A stretch of 64,000 bases of DNA, from positions 4,870 to 68,869 of the forward strand of contig NZ_JBATXB010000017.1 of NCBI RefSeq assembly GCF_049673005.1. Direction: 5' to 3'. Below are positions 18,069 to 26,874 of the stretch, in pieces (position 1 is the first letter of the stretch; each line of letters begins with the position of its first letter). The notes below the pieces were generated by a model that made no database searches, was not told the DNA's origin, and saw only the letters and a list, made by a program, of their open reading frames with translations. The stretch is from Carnobacterium_A sp049673005. GTDB taxonomy: Bacteria; Bacillota; Bacilli; Lactobacillales; Carnobacteriaceae. The translations under genes and the position numbers were made by a program.

Positions 18069-18650
18069 TTGAATTTACCAAATAAACTAACGGTTGTTCG
18101 TATATTTATGATACCTATCTTTGTTGTTATAGCTTTAGCACCTTTAAATTGGGGAGTTTTGCAGTTATGGGGTTCAACCATTGAGATTACACAACTAATA
18201 GCAGCTATTATCTTTGCTGTGGCTAGTATAACAGACTGGCTTGATGGGAAAATAGCCCGTTCAAGAGGACTAGTAACTAATTTCGGGAAATTTGCTGATC
18301 CATTAGCTGATAAAATGCTAGTTATGACTGCTTTAATTGTTTTAGTTGGACAAGGATTAGCTTCTTCTTGGATTGTTGCCATTATCGTTTGTAGAGAGCT
18401 AGCTGTAACAGGTTTGCGTCTTTTATTAGTGGAACAAGGCGGAACAGTTTTAGCGGCAGCATGGCCAGGGAAAATTAAAACGATGACTCAAATGATTGCA
18501 ATTATTTTATTACTGATAGATAATCTGCCATTCGAAGGTCTAGGTATTCCTGTAGCGGATATTATGTTATATATTTGCCTGTTCTTTACTATCTACTCAG
18601 GAATTGATTATTTTGTGAAAAATAGCGGTGTTTTTAAAGGCTCGATGTAA
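18069..18650 (+). CDS. pgsA: CDP-diacylglycerol-glycerol-3-phosphate 3-phosphatidyltransferase
   Basis: This membrane enzyme of about 193 residues makes phosphatidylglycerol phosphate, the committed step to phosphatidylglycerol and cardiolipin. The CDP-alcohol phosphotransferase signature is present as DWLDGKIARSRG plus GKFADPLADK, matching D-G-x2-A-R-x8-G-x3-D-x3-D. Four or more membrane segments surround it. I prefer TTG 18069, seven bases after GAAGG, because it gives NLPNKLTVVRI, the usual N-terminus; an ATG at 18051 would add six residues and overlap the ribosome site. Confidence 0.94.
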   Translation: MNLPNKLTVVRIFMIPIFVVIALAPLNWGVLQLWGSTIEITQLIAAIIFAVASITDWLDGKIARSRGLVTNFGKFADPLADKMLVMTALIVLVGQGLASSWIVAIIVCRELAVTGLRLLLVEQGGTVLAAAWPGKIKTMTQMIAIILLLIDNLPFEGLGIPVADIMLYICLFFTIYSGIDYFVKNSGVFKGSM

Positions 18651-18684
18651 TTTATTTTAAAATAAGATTAACAGGTTTATGAAT

Positions 18685-18714
18685 AATAGGCTGGGACAGA
18701 TGTCCTAGCCTATT
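18685..18714 (+). terminator. Hairpin after pgsA, lactic-acid-bacterium ggctgggaca type
   Basis: AATAGGCTGGGACA pairs with TGTCCTAGCCTATT. The core GGCTGGGACA is a hairpin sequence I recall recurring in Lactobacillales genomes. The trailing T run is short, so termination may be partial. Confidence 0.65.
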
Positions 18715-18831
18715 TAAATTCTATCGAATGTTTGAATACACTACATTATATAGTCGTTATAAATCTTAAATCTTTATATAAAAAAATAAGGAGTCAATAA
18801 GCGTATATTGACTATTAGTGAGGAGAAAAAG

Positions 18832-20094
18832 ATGAATGCTGAAATAATTGCTGTTGGAACAGAACTATTGCTAGGACAAGTAGTCAATACAAACGCAACT
18901 TTTTTATCAAGAGAACTAGCAACATTGGGTGTTGAAATTTATCATCAATCTGTTGTAGGAGATAACCAAGAAAGATTAGAAAGCGCGATAGAACTTGCTG
19001 AAAAAAGAAGTGCATTAATTATTTTAACTGGAGGATTAGGACCGACAAAGGATGACCTGACAAAACAAGTATTGGCAAAACACCTTAAAAAGAAATTAAT
19101 ACTAGACGAAGAAACTATGAAGAAAATAGTAGCGTATCATGAACAAAGGAAACGCCCCATGTCTGAAAATAATCAACTTCAAGCACTAGTAATTGAAGAT
19201 TCAATTGTTTTGAAAAACACTAATGGTATGGCTGCTGGTATGTTTTTGAATTTAAAAGAGAATGCTTATATATTATTACCGGGTCCTCCTCATGAAATGG
19301 TAAGAATGTTCGAAGAAGAAGTAAGACCCTTGCTAATGAAGCAACTAACTAAGACAATTCTAGTATCAAGAGTTTTGCGTTTTTATGGAATAGGCGAGTC
19401 AAGATTAGTGACATTAATGGATGATATCATTGAAAATCAAACAAATCCAACACTAGCTTCTTATACAGGAAAACACGAAGTGAGTTTGCGATTAACTGCT
19501 AAAGGTAGAGATGAAGCTAGTTGTGAAAAAATGTTAGATAATTTAGAAATAATTATAAAAAATCGTGCCGGAGATTATATATATGGCTATGGCGATGAAA
19601 CGAGTTTAGTTGAGGTAGTGAGCAAGTCAATAAAAGATAGAACATTAACATTGTCAGCAGCTGAAAGTTTAACTGGAGGAGCTTTTCAGAGTATGATGAC
19701 GTCTATATCTGGATCCTCAGATATTTTTGAAGGTGGTTTAGTCACTTACAGTAATAGAATAAAAAAAGGCATACTTGGTGTTGATCAACAAATTATCGAT
19801 CAATTTGGAGTAGTTAGTAGTCAATGTGCTATTAAAATGGCTGAAAAGGTTAAAGATTCATTTGAAACGGATATAGGAATTTCTTTTACAGGTGTCGCTG
19901 GGCCCTCAGAATTAGAGAATAAAAAGACAGGCATTGTTTGGATAGGCCTAGCTATAAAAGATAAAGAAACATTCGCAAAATGTTTTAATTTTGAAGGAGA
20001 CAGAAATGTTATTCGTGAATTGTCAGTTTTAGCAGGCTTAGATCTAATTAATAGAGATTTATTGGGTAAGGAAATTAAACAGAAAATTTATTGA
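18832..20094 (+). CDS. cinA: CinA, competence/damage-inducible protein with NMN amidase domain
   Basis: This 420-residue two-domain protein has an N-terminal MoCF-like domain (GTELLLGQVVNTN, LTGGLGPTKDD) that acts as ADP-ribose pyrophosphatase in the family. The C-terminal PncC-type domain (SAAESLTGGAFQSM, FTGVAGP) deamidates nicotinamide mononucleotide in pyridine nucleotide recycling. ATG 18832 follows GAGGAG; an in-frame TTG at 18808 has no such site. In streptococci cinA is cotranscribed with recA and induced in competence. Here recA has its own promoter. Confidence 0.94.
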   Translation: MNAEIIAVGTELLLGQVVNTNATFLSRELATLGVEIYHQSVVGDNQERLESAIELAEKRSALIILTGGLGPTKDDLTKQVLAKHLKKKLILDEETMKKIVAYHEQRKRPMSENNQLQALVIEDSIVLKNTNGMAAGMFLNLKENAYILLPGPPHEMVRMFEEEVRPLLMKQLTKTILVSRVLRFYGIGESRLVTLMDDIIENQTNPTLASYTGKHEVSLRLTAKGRDEASCEKMLDNLEIIIKNRAGDYIYGYGDETSLVEVVSKSIKDRTLTLSAAESLTGGAFQSMMTSISGSSDIFEGGLVTYSNRIKKGILGVDQQIIDQFGVVSSQCAIKMAEKVKDSFETDIGISFTGVAGPSELENKKTGIVWIGLAIKDKETFAKCFNFEGDRNVIRELSVLAGLDLINRDLLGKEIKQKIY

Positions 20095-20125
20095 ATAATC
20101 TAAAAAAATAAATACAAAACAACAC

Positions 20126-20139
20126 CGAATGTTTGTTCG
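20126..20139. promoter_or_regulatory. LexA (DinR) SOS box upstream of recA
   Basis: CGAATGTTTGTTCG matches the Gram-positive SOS box CGAAC-N4-GTTCG with one mismatch. It ends nine bases before the recA -35 hexamer. Confidence 0.8.
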
Positions 20140-20147
20140 CTTTTTTC

Positions 20148-20176
20148 TTGCATTTTATCATAAAAGAAAGTATGAT
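20148..20176 (+). promoter_or_regulatory. recA promoter
   Basis: TTGCAT and TATGAT are separated by exactly 17 bp. The leader of about 70 bases ends in a small TAAATAG/CTATTTA hairpin (20218-20241) that abuts the AGGAGG ribosome site. Confidence 0.82.
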
Positions 20177-20253
20177 AGATGTTGTGAGGCTTATAAAAAT
20201 AAAACTAATTACATGAATAAATAGTAAAAAAGAACTATTTAGGAGGACAAAAA

Positions 20254-21333
20254 ATGGCAGATGATCGTAAACAAGCTCTAGAATTAGCGCTAAAAAAGAT
20301 TGAAAAAAACTTTGGTAAGGGTTCGGTTATGAAATTAGGTGAGAAAGTAGATACACGTATTTCAACTGTTCCAAGTGGTTCTTTAGCATTAGATGTGGCT
20401 TTAGGGGTTGGTGGATTTCCAAGAGGAAGAATCATCGAAGTATATGGCCCAGAAAGTTCTGGTAAAACAACGGTAGCTCTTCATGCAGTAGCTGAAGTTC
20501 AAAAACAAGGTGGGATAGCTGCTTTTATAGATGCTGAGAATGCACTAGATCCTAAGTATGCAGCAGCATTAGGTGTAGACATTGATGAGTTGCTATTATC
20601 ACAGCCAGATACAGGCGAACAAGGGTTAGAAATCGCTGATGCATTAGTATCAAGTGGTGCTGTAGATATAGTCGTTATTGATTCCGTGGCAGCATTAGTA
20701 CCTCGCGCAGAAATTGAAGGAGAAATGGGAGATAGTCACGTGGGCTTGCAAGCTCGTTTAATGTCTCAGGCTCTTCGTAAATTATCTGGATCAATTAATA
20801 AAACCAAAACAATTGCTTTGTTCATTAATCAAATTCGTGAAAAAGTAGGCGTAATGTTTGGTAATCCTGAAATAACACCAGGTGGACGTGCTCTTAAATT
20901 TTACGCAACGATTCGTTTAGAAGTAAGACGTGCAGAACAAATTAAACAAGGTACGGATATTATGGGTAATCGTACGAAAATAAAAGTAGTAAAAAATAAA
21001 GTAGCTCCACCATTTAGGGTAGCAGAAGTTGATATTATGTATGGAGAGGGTATTTCTCAAGTTGGAGAACTTGTAGATATGGGGTCAGAAAAAGACATTA
21101 TCGATAAAGCTGGAGCTTGGTACTCTTATGAAGGTGAAAGAATTGGACAAGGTCGAGAAAATGCTAAACGTTATTTCTTAGATCATCCAGAATTAAGAGC
21201 CGAAATTGAGAAAAAAGTACGAGCAGCATATGGCATTGGTGATGCTTCAGAAGAGCCAGAAGAAAAAGATAGCAAAAAAACCGATTCAACTATAGAAAAG
21301 AAAAGCAAAACAACTTTAACTGAAGAAAAATAA
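20254..21333 (+). CDS. recA: Recombinase RecA
   Basis: This 359-residue recombinase forms filaments on single-stranded DNA, drives strand exchange and triggers LexA self-cleavage. Visible motifs are Walker A GPESSGKTT near residues 66-74, Walker B DIVVIDSVAAL, loop 1 EGEMGDSHVGLQARLMSQALR and the loop 2 region PGGRALKFYATIRLEVRR. The C-terminal tail is acidic and lysine-rich, as usual. AGGAGG precedes the ATG by seven bases. Regulation is by the SOS box and sigma-A promoter noted upstream. Confidence 0.98.
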   Translation: MADDRKQALELALKKIEKNFGKGSVMKLGEKVDTRISTVPSGSLALDVALGVGGFPRGRIIEVYGPESSGKTTVALHAVAEVQKQGGIAAFIDAENALDPKYAAALGVDIDELLLSQPDTGEQGLEIADALVSSGAVDIVVIDSVAALVPRAEIEGEMGDSHVGLQARLMSQALRKLSGSINKTKTIALFINQIREKVGVMFGNPEITPGGRALKFYATIRLEVRRAEQIKQGTDIMGNRTKIKVVKNKVAPPFRVAEVDIMYGEGISQVGELVDMGSEKDIIDKAGAWYSYEGERIGQGRENAKRYFLDHPELRAEIEKKVRAAYGIGDASEEPEEKDSKKTDSTIEKKSKTTLTEEK

Positions 21334-21355
21334 AACTTTTTGCTAAAAATATGTA

Positions 21356-21398
21356 AGAAAGAAGCTATCACGGGTTGTACCGATTTAGCTTCTTTTTT
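21356..21398 (+). terminator. Terminator after recA
   Basis: AAGAAGCTA pairs with TAGCTTCTT (interrupted inner stem) and is followed by T residues. Confidence 0.85.
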
Positions 21399-21500
21399 AC
21401 TTTTTTGAGAAATAAAAGGATGAGAATGAAGAATATATAAGATAACGTTCTCATTTAATGAACAAAAGTAGCTTAAACACCCACAAAAGTTATTATTAAG

Positions 21501-21529
21501 TTGACATGTCCAGTGTAGACAATTAAAAT
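21501..21529 (+). promoter_or_regulatory. rny promoter
   Basis: A consensus TTGACA is followed after 17 bp by TAAAAT, about 130 bases upstream of the rny start. Confidence 0.78.
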
Positions 21530-21659
21530 TAAGATATCCTTTACTTTATCTTTAGATAACAGGTAGGTTTTATTGGTAAAAAAGTTACGAAGTTCTACCA
21601 GATAATTGATAATTGATAAATAGGAAATGACAAATTAAATAAGATACGGAGGTGGAAGA

Positions 21660-23219
21660 ATGAATTTCAACAGTATAGCCTTCGCTATCGTTACTTTAGT
21701 TGTCGGTCTTTTTGTAGGATATGCTATCCGAAAATCAAAACATGAAAAAGAATTGGTTGGTGCTAAAAACACTGCAACTGGAATATTGGATGAAGCGTAT
21801 AGAGAAGCTGAAACCATGAAGAAAGAAGCGATGTTAGAAGCGAGGGATGAAAACTACAAATATAGAACTGAAATTGAAACTGAGCTGAAAGAAAGAAGAA
21901 ATGAGATTCTAAGGCAAGAAAAACGGTTAGTGCAGCGTGAAGATAATATTGACCGTAAAAATGACAGCTTAGAAAAACGTGAACGGACACTTGAAGCAAA
22001 AGAAGAGAAATTAGGTTTAAGACAACAATTATTGGACGATTTGGAGAATCAAGCAAGAAAACTAGTTGAACAACAAGAAATAGAACTAGAAAATGTAGCA
22101 GCTCTTTCACGAGAAGATGCTAAACATATTATTATAGAAGAAACAGAAGAACAACTATCTCATGAACTTGCTATTATGGTTAAACATTCTGAAGAAAAAG
22201 CAAAAGAAGAAGGAGATCGTCGTGCACGAGACTTGATTGCTCTAGCTATTCAAAGAAGTGCTGCAGACCAAGTTTCTGAATCTACAGTTTCTGTGGTATC
22301 TTTACCAAATGATGAAATGAAAGGTCGAATTATCGGACGTGAGGGTCGAAACATTCGAGCTTTAGAAACGTTGACAGGTATAGATTTAATTATTGACGAT
22401 ACACCAGAAGCGGTTATCTTAAGTGGATTTGATCCAATTCGCCGCGAAATAGCTCGTATGACGCTTGAAAAATTAATTCAAGATGGCAGAATTCATCCTG
22501 CCCGCATTGAAGAAATGGTAGAAAAATCACGTAAAGAAATGGATGAACGAATCCGTGAAATAGGTGAACAAGCAACATTCGAAGTAGGTGTACATTCTAT
22601 TCACCCAGATATTATAAAAATATTGGGACGTTTACGTTTTAGAACAAGTTATGGGCAAAATGTCTTACAACATTCAATAGAAGTCGCTAAGTTATCAGGA
22701 GTACTTGCTGCAGAATTAGGTGAAGATGTAACTTTGGCTAAACGAGCAGGATTACTTCATGATATTGGCAAAGCATTAGACCATGAAGTAGAAGGTTCGC
22801 ATGTAGAAATTGGTGCAGAAATTGCAATGCGTTACAAAGAAAATGAAACAGTCATTAATGCAATAGCCTCTCATCATGGTGATGTGGAAGCAACTTCTGT
22901 TATTTCTGTCTTAGTCGCTGCTTCAGATGCTTTATCTGCTGCTAGACCAGGAGCTAGAAGTGAGTCACTTGAGAATTATATTCATCGTCTTGAAAAATTA
23001 GAAAGTATTTCTAATAGTTTTGAAGGTGTAGAACAAAGTTATGCTATCCAAGCAGGACGTGAAATAAGAATCATGGTTAAACCAGACACAGTTGATGACT
23101 TAGAAGCTATCAGTCTAGCTCGAGATGTCCGTAATATGATTGAGGATGAGTTAGATTATCCAGGTCATATTAAAGTAACGGTTATTCGTGAAATAAGAGC
23201 AATAGAATATGCTAAATAA
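21660..23219 (+). CDS. rny: Ribonuclease Y
   Basis: This 519-residue membrane-anchored endoribonuclease starts mRNA decay in Firmicutes. One N-terminal membrane helix covers about residues 5-22. A long charged coiled coil follows to about 190, then a KH RNA-binding domain (GRIIGREGRNIRALE) and an HD catalytic domain with LLHDIGKALDHE at about residues 364-375. It has its own promoter and a roughly 120-base structured leader. The order recA-rny-ymdB is as in B. subtilis. Confidence 0.97.
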   Translation: MNFNSIAFAIVTLVVGLFVGYAIRKSKHEKELVGAKNTATGILDEAYREAETMKKEAMLEARDENYKYRTEIETELKERRNEILRQEKRLVQREDNIDRKNDSLEKRERTLEAKEEKLGLRQQLLDDLENQARKLVEQQEIELENVAALSREDAKHIIIEETEEQLSHELAIMVKHSEEKAKEEGDRRARDLIALAIQRSAADQVSESTVSVVSLPNDEMKGRIIGREGRNIRALETLTGIDLIIDDTPEAVILSGFDPIRREIARMTLEKLIQDGRIHPARIEEMVEKSRKEMDERIREIGEQATFEVGVHSIHPDIIKILGRLRFRTSYGQNVLQHSIEVAKLSGVLAAELGEDVTLAKRAGLLHDIGKALDHEVEGSHVEIGAEIAMRYKENETVINAIASHHGDVEATSVISVLVAASDALSAARPGARSESLENYIHRLEKLESISNSFEGVEQSYAIQAGREIRIMVKPDTVDDLEAISLARDVRNMIEDELDYPGHIKVTVIREIRAIEYAK

Positions 23220-23231
23220 ATAATAGAGAAA

Positions 23232-23276
23232 AAGGTACGATACGAGTGGTATTTCATTCGATTCGTATCTTTTTTA
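23232..23276 (+). terminator. Terminator after rny
   Basis: An imperfect stem AAGGTACGATACGA/TCGATTCGTATCTT is followed by six T residues. Confidence 0.8.
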
Positions 23277-23337
23277 TATTAAAATTTTTAGAACAATAAA
23301 GCTAAGCGTTTCGTTGCTTTTCTTTACTGCGATTTAT

Positions 23338-23346
23338 TGTTAAAAT
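23338..23346 (+). promoter_or_regulatory. Extended -10 promoter of ymdB-mutS-mutL
   Basis: TGTTAAAAT lies about 38 bases before the ymdB start. The -35 is not recognisable. Confidence 0.45.
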
Positions 23347-23383
23347 GATTTGAATGCAATTATCTAGAGAAGAGGCAATAAAC

Positions 23384-24187
23384 ATGAGATTATTATTTAT
23401 TGGTGATGTTGTAGGATCTATGGGGCGAGAAATGGTTCATGATCATCTACAAAAGTTAAAACAACAATATAAACCACAAGTTACTATCCTGAACGGTGAA
23501 AATGCAGCAGCTGGAAGAGGAATTACTGAAAAGATATATAAAGGGTTTCTTCAAGATGGCGTTGATATTGTGACAATGGGAAACCACACATGGGATAATC
23601 GGGAAATTTTTGAATTTATTAATGATGCAAAAAAAATGATTCGACCAGCAAATTATCCTGAAGGGACACCCGGAAACGGTATTGCCTATATCAAAGTAAA
23701 TCAATTAGAATTAGCTGTAATAAATCTAATTGGTCGAGTATTTATGTCTGATGTAGATGATCCATTTAGAAAAGCAGATGAGTTAGTAGAAGAAGCGAGT
23801 CAACGCACACCATTAATATTTGTTGATTTCCACGCTGAAACAACTAGTGAGAAACAAGCAATGGGATGGTACTTAGATGGCAGAGTTTCTGCAGTAGTTG
23901 GTACGCATACACATGTTCAAACAAATGATGCTCGTATACTACCCGCTGGAACGGCTTACTTAACAGATGTCGGTATGACAGGACCTTATGACGAAATCTT
24001 AGGAATGAGGCGTGAAGCAGTGATTAATCGCTTCTTAACTCAGATGCCTACGCGATTTGAGGTACCAAAGGAAGGACGTAAGTTACTATCGGGTTGCTTT
24101 ATAGAAATAGATGATAATACAGGAGCTGCAAAGAGAATTGAAAATATTGTTATTAACGACGATCGTCCGTTTGGAAATGGGTTTTAA
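23384..24187 (+). CDS. ymdB: YmdB-family metallophosphoesterase (cyclic nucleotide phosphodiesterase)
   Basis: This 267-residue dimetal phosphoesterase carries metal-binding motifs FIGDVVGSMGRE, NGENAAAGRGI, TMGNHTWDN and VGTHTHVQT in the expected order. B. subtilis YmdB hydrolyses 2',3'-cyclic and some 3',5'-cyclic nucleotides and controls biofilm versus motility fate. ATG 23384 is chosen because AGAGG lies eight bases before it; an ATG at 23354 would overlap the probable transcription start. mutS follows after 39 bp, so the genes are likely cotranscribed. Confidence 0.93.
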   Translation: MRLLFIGDVVGSMGREMVHDHLQKLKQQYKPQVTILNGENAAAGRGITEKIYKGFLQDGVDIVTMGNHTWDNREIFEFINDAKKMIRPANYPEGTPGNGIAYIKVNQLELAVINLIGRVFMSDVDDPFRKADELVEEASQRTPLIFVDFHAETTSEKQAMGWYLDGRVSAVVGTHTHVQTNDARILPAGTAYLTDVGMTGPYDEILGMRREAVINRFLTQMPTRFEVPKEGRKLLSGCFIEIDDNTGAAKRIENIVINDDRPFGNGF

Positions 24188-24226
24188 ACAGTAATCTATT
24201 AAAAGAAAAGTGAGGAAGGGAAAAGC

Positions 24227-26836
24227 ATGCCGCAAAAAACAGAACATACACCGATGATGGTACAATATTTAGGAATTAAAAAACAATATCCAGATGCATT
24301 TTTATTTTATCGCTTAGGTGATTTCTATGAAATGTTCAATGAAGATGCAATAAAAGCTTCTCAATTATTAGAAGTAACATTGACAAGTCGAAATCGTAAT
24401 GCAGAGAATCCAATACCGATGTGTGGAGTACCTTATCACGCAGCTAGAGGATACATTGATGTATTAATTGAAAAAGGATACAAAGTAGCTATTTGTGAGC
24501 AAGTAGAAGATCCAAAAACTGCTAAAGGAATGGTTAAACGAGAAGTCGTTCAATTGATTACACCTGGAACGGCTATAGAATCAAAAAATATGGATGCTAA
24601 ATCCAATAATTATTTAGCTGCATTGTCGGTAACGAATAGGAATCAATATAATTTAGCATATGCAGATTTAAGCACTGGAGAATTAAAAGCTACTCAGTTA
24701 TCCTCTGTAGAAGAAGTTATAAATGAATTAAGTGGATTGAAAACAAAAGAAGTTGTTTTTGAAGAAGCTGAAAGTTTGGATTTACAGTCTGAATTAAAAA
24801 ATAAGTTAGGTGTAATGATCTCAATACAACAAAGAATTGATGAGAATGCTTCATTATCTTATTTAACAAGTGAAATAGATAGTGAAGAGATTATATCCGC
24901 TACAAGACTCTTGCTCTCTTATTTAGAAGTTACCCAAAAAAGAAGTTTAGCTCACTTACAAAAAGCAGAAGTTTATATCCCGGAACATTTTCTGAAAATG
25001 GATCATTACTCAAAACATAATTTGGAATTAGTTTCCTCTATTAGAACAGGTCAAAAAAAAGGAACGTTACTTTGGCTTTTAGATGAAACTAAAACAGCAA
25101 TGGGTGGTCGTTTAATAAAGCAATGGATTGATAGACCTTTAATTCAAGAACAACCGATTAAAGAACGTCAAGATGTAGTTGAAAGTTTAATCAATCATTT
25201 CTTTGAACGCACTGATTTAAATGAAGCATTAACAAGAGTCTATGACTTAGAGCGTTTAGCTGGTAGAGTAGCATTTGGTAATGTAAACGGTAGAGATTTA
25301 CTTCAGTTGAAAACTTCGTTATCACAAATTCCGTTATTAAAAAATATTATTTCTTTAATAAACAAAGGTGAATGGAATCCTTTAATGACTCATTTAGACG
25401 ATGTGCCTGAGGTTGTGGAATTAATTGAGCGAGCAGTTCATTTAGACGCGCCACTCTCATTAAAGGATGGGAATGTGATTAAGGATGGTTTTGATGAGCA
25501 ACTAGACCTATATCGTGATGCAATGCGTAATGGTAAAAAATGGATTGCCCAATTGGAAGCACAAGAGCGTCAGAAAACAGGAATAAGAACCTTGAAAATT
25601 GGTTATAATCGCGTATTTGGCTATTATATTGAAATAACTAAATCTAATTTAGCCTCTTTACCTGAAGGTTTATATGAGCGTAAGCAAACTTTAGCTAATG
25701 CTGAACGCTTTATTACACCTGAACTAAAAGAAAAAGAGATATTAATTCTAGAAGCGGAAGAAAAGTCTTTAACTTTGGAATATGAATTATTTAGTAAAGT
25801 GAGAGAGGAAGTAAAACAATATATTGACAGATTACAGTTATTAGCTAAAACAGTAGCAACTATAGATGTCTTGCAAAGCTTTGCTACAATTAGTGAGAAA
25901 TATCATTATGTAAGACCCAAATTAACCTTTGATAGCAGAGAACTTATTCTAAAAGATGGTAGACACCCTGTTGTAGAAAAAGTATTGGGTCAACAGACTT
26001 ATGTGCCTAACAGTGTTGAAATGGATGCTCAAACTGAGATCATGCTGATAACTGGACCAAATATGTCTGGGAAGAGTACATATATGCGCCAGCTAGCTTT
26101 AACGGTCATTATGGCTCAAATGGGTTGCTTCGTTCCAGCTAAATCAGCACAATTACCGATATTTGATCGCATCTTTACTCGTATTGGAGCAGCAGATGAT
26201 TTAATTTCTGGACAAAGTACCTTTATGGTAGAGATGATAGAAGCTAATCAAGCATTGCGCCACGCTACTCAAAATAGCCTTATTCTATTTGATGAGATAG
26301 GTAGAGGAACCGCTACGTTCGATGGTATGGCTTTAGCAGAAGCAATTATTGAATACATCCACAATCATGTACATGGTAAAACCTTATTCTCGACTCATTA
26401 TCATGAATTAACAGTGTTAGACCAAGAGTTGAAAGGATTAATAAATACTCATGTAGGTGCGATAGAAGAAGATGGAGAATTAATTTTTTTACACAAGATG
26501 ATGCCAGGAGCAGCAGATAAAAGTTATGGAATACATGTAGCTAAATTAGCAGGGTTACCTAAAGACTTATTGGTAAGAGCAGCAGTTATTTTAGAACGTC
26601 TTGAAAAGAAAGAAGAGTTAATATTAGAATCTACTAGTCAAGATACAATAGAGTTAAAAAGTAAAAAACTTAAAACAAACAAAGAAATTGAAAAAGAAGA
26701 ACAATTATCTTTATTTGGAATGGTAGATGCAAAAGAAAGTTCTATTGTAAAATCATTAGCAGAACTAAATTTACTAACGATGACTCCTTTAGAAGCTTTA
26801 AATGTCTTGCATAGTCTACAACAGCAACTGGACTAA
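24227..26836 (+). CDS. mutS: DNA mismatch repair protein MutS
   Basis: This 869-residue mismatch sensor has the phenylalanine-glutamate mismatch-reading motif near residues 36-40 (FYEMF), then connector, lever and clamp domains. The ABC-type ATPase has Walker A GPNMSGKST at about 610-618 and Walker B LILFDEIGRGT. The C-terminal region ends in a helix-rich segment that in Firmicutes carries the beta-clamp interaction; QLSLFG is a good clamp-binding candidate. Start ATG follows GAGGAAGGG. Confidence 0.98.
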   Translation: MPQKTEHTPMMVQYLGIKKQYPDAFLFYRLGDFYEMFNEDAIKASQLLEVTLTSRNRNAENPIPMCGVPYHAARGYIDVLIEKGYKVAICEQVEDPKTAKGMVKREVVQLITPGTAIESKNMDAKSNNYLAALSVTNRNQYNLAYADLSTGELKATQLSSVEEVINELSGLKTKEVVFEEAESLDLQSELKNKLGVMISIQQRIDENASLSYLTSEIDSEEIISATRLLLSYLEVTQKRSLAHLQKAEVYIPEHFLKMDHYSKHNLELVSSIRTGQKKGTLLWLLDETKTAMGGRLIKQWIDRPLIQEQPIKERQDVVESLINHFFERTDLNEALTRVYDLERLAGRVAFGNVNGRDLLQLKTSLSQIPLLKNIISLINKGEWNPLMTHLDDVPEVVELIERAVHLDAPLSLKDGNVIKDGFDEQLDLYRDAMRNGKKWIAQLEAQERQKTGIRTLKIGYNRVFGYYIEITKSNLASLPEGLYERKQTLANAERFITPELKEKEILILEAEEKSLTLEYELFSKVREEVKQYIDRLQLLAKTVATIDVLQSFATISEKYHYVRPKLTFDSRELILKDGRHPVVEKVLGQQTYVPNSVEMDAQTEIMLITGPNMSGKSTYMRQLALTVIMAQMGCFVPAKSAQLPIFDRIFTRIGAADDLISGQSTFMVEMIEANQALRHATQNSLILFDEIGRGTATFDGMALAEAIIEYIHNHVHGKTLFSTHYHELTVLDQELKGLINTHVGAIEEDGELIFLHKMMPGAADKSYGIHVAKLAGLPKDLLVRAAVILERLEKKEELILESTSQDTIELKSKKLKTNKEIEKEEQLSLFGMVDAKESSIVKSLAELNLLTMTPLEALNVLHSLQQQLD

Positions 26837-26874
26837 ATGATAGCTTGGAAAATAGACAGAAAGGAACAGATAAA

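Larger units (their letters stand above)
21334..21659 (+). other. Intergenic region recA-rny with structured leader
   Basis: This 326-bp gap holds the recA terminator, a good promoter at 21501 and a leader of about 120 bases. The leader contains TTATCT/AGATAA and GGTAG/CTACC hairpins and a short TAATTGA direct repeat. No coding potential is seen. Confidence 0.6.

Noticed and set aside
18038..18382. 114-codon frame antisense to pgsA
   Set aside because: It is the shadow of a conserved membrane enzyme and has no upstream signals.
21763..22110. Leucine-rich 115-codon frame antisense to the RNase Y coiled coil
   Set aside because: Its composition mirrors the glutamate/lysine-rich coiled coil on the other strand; no start signals.
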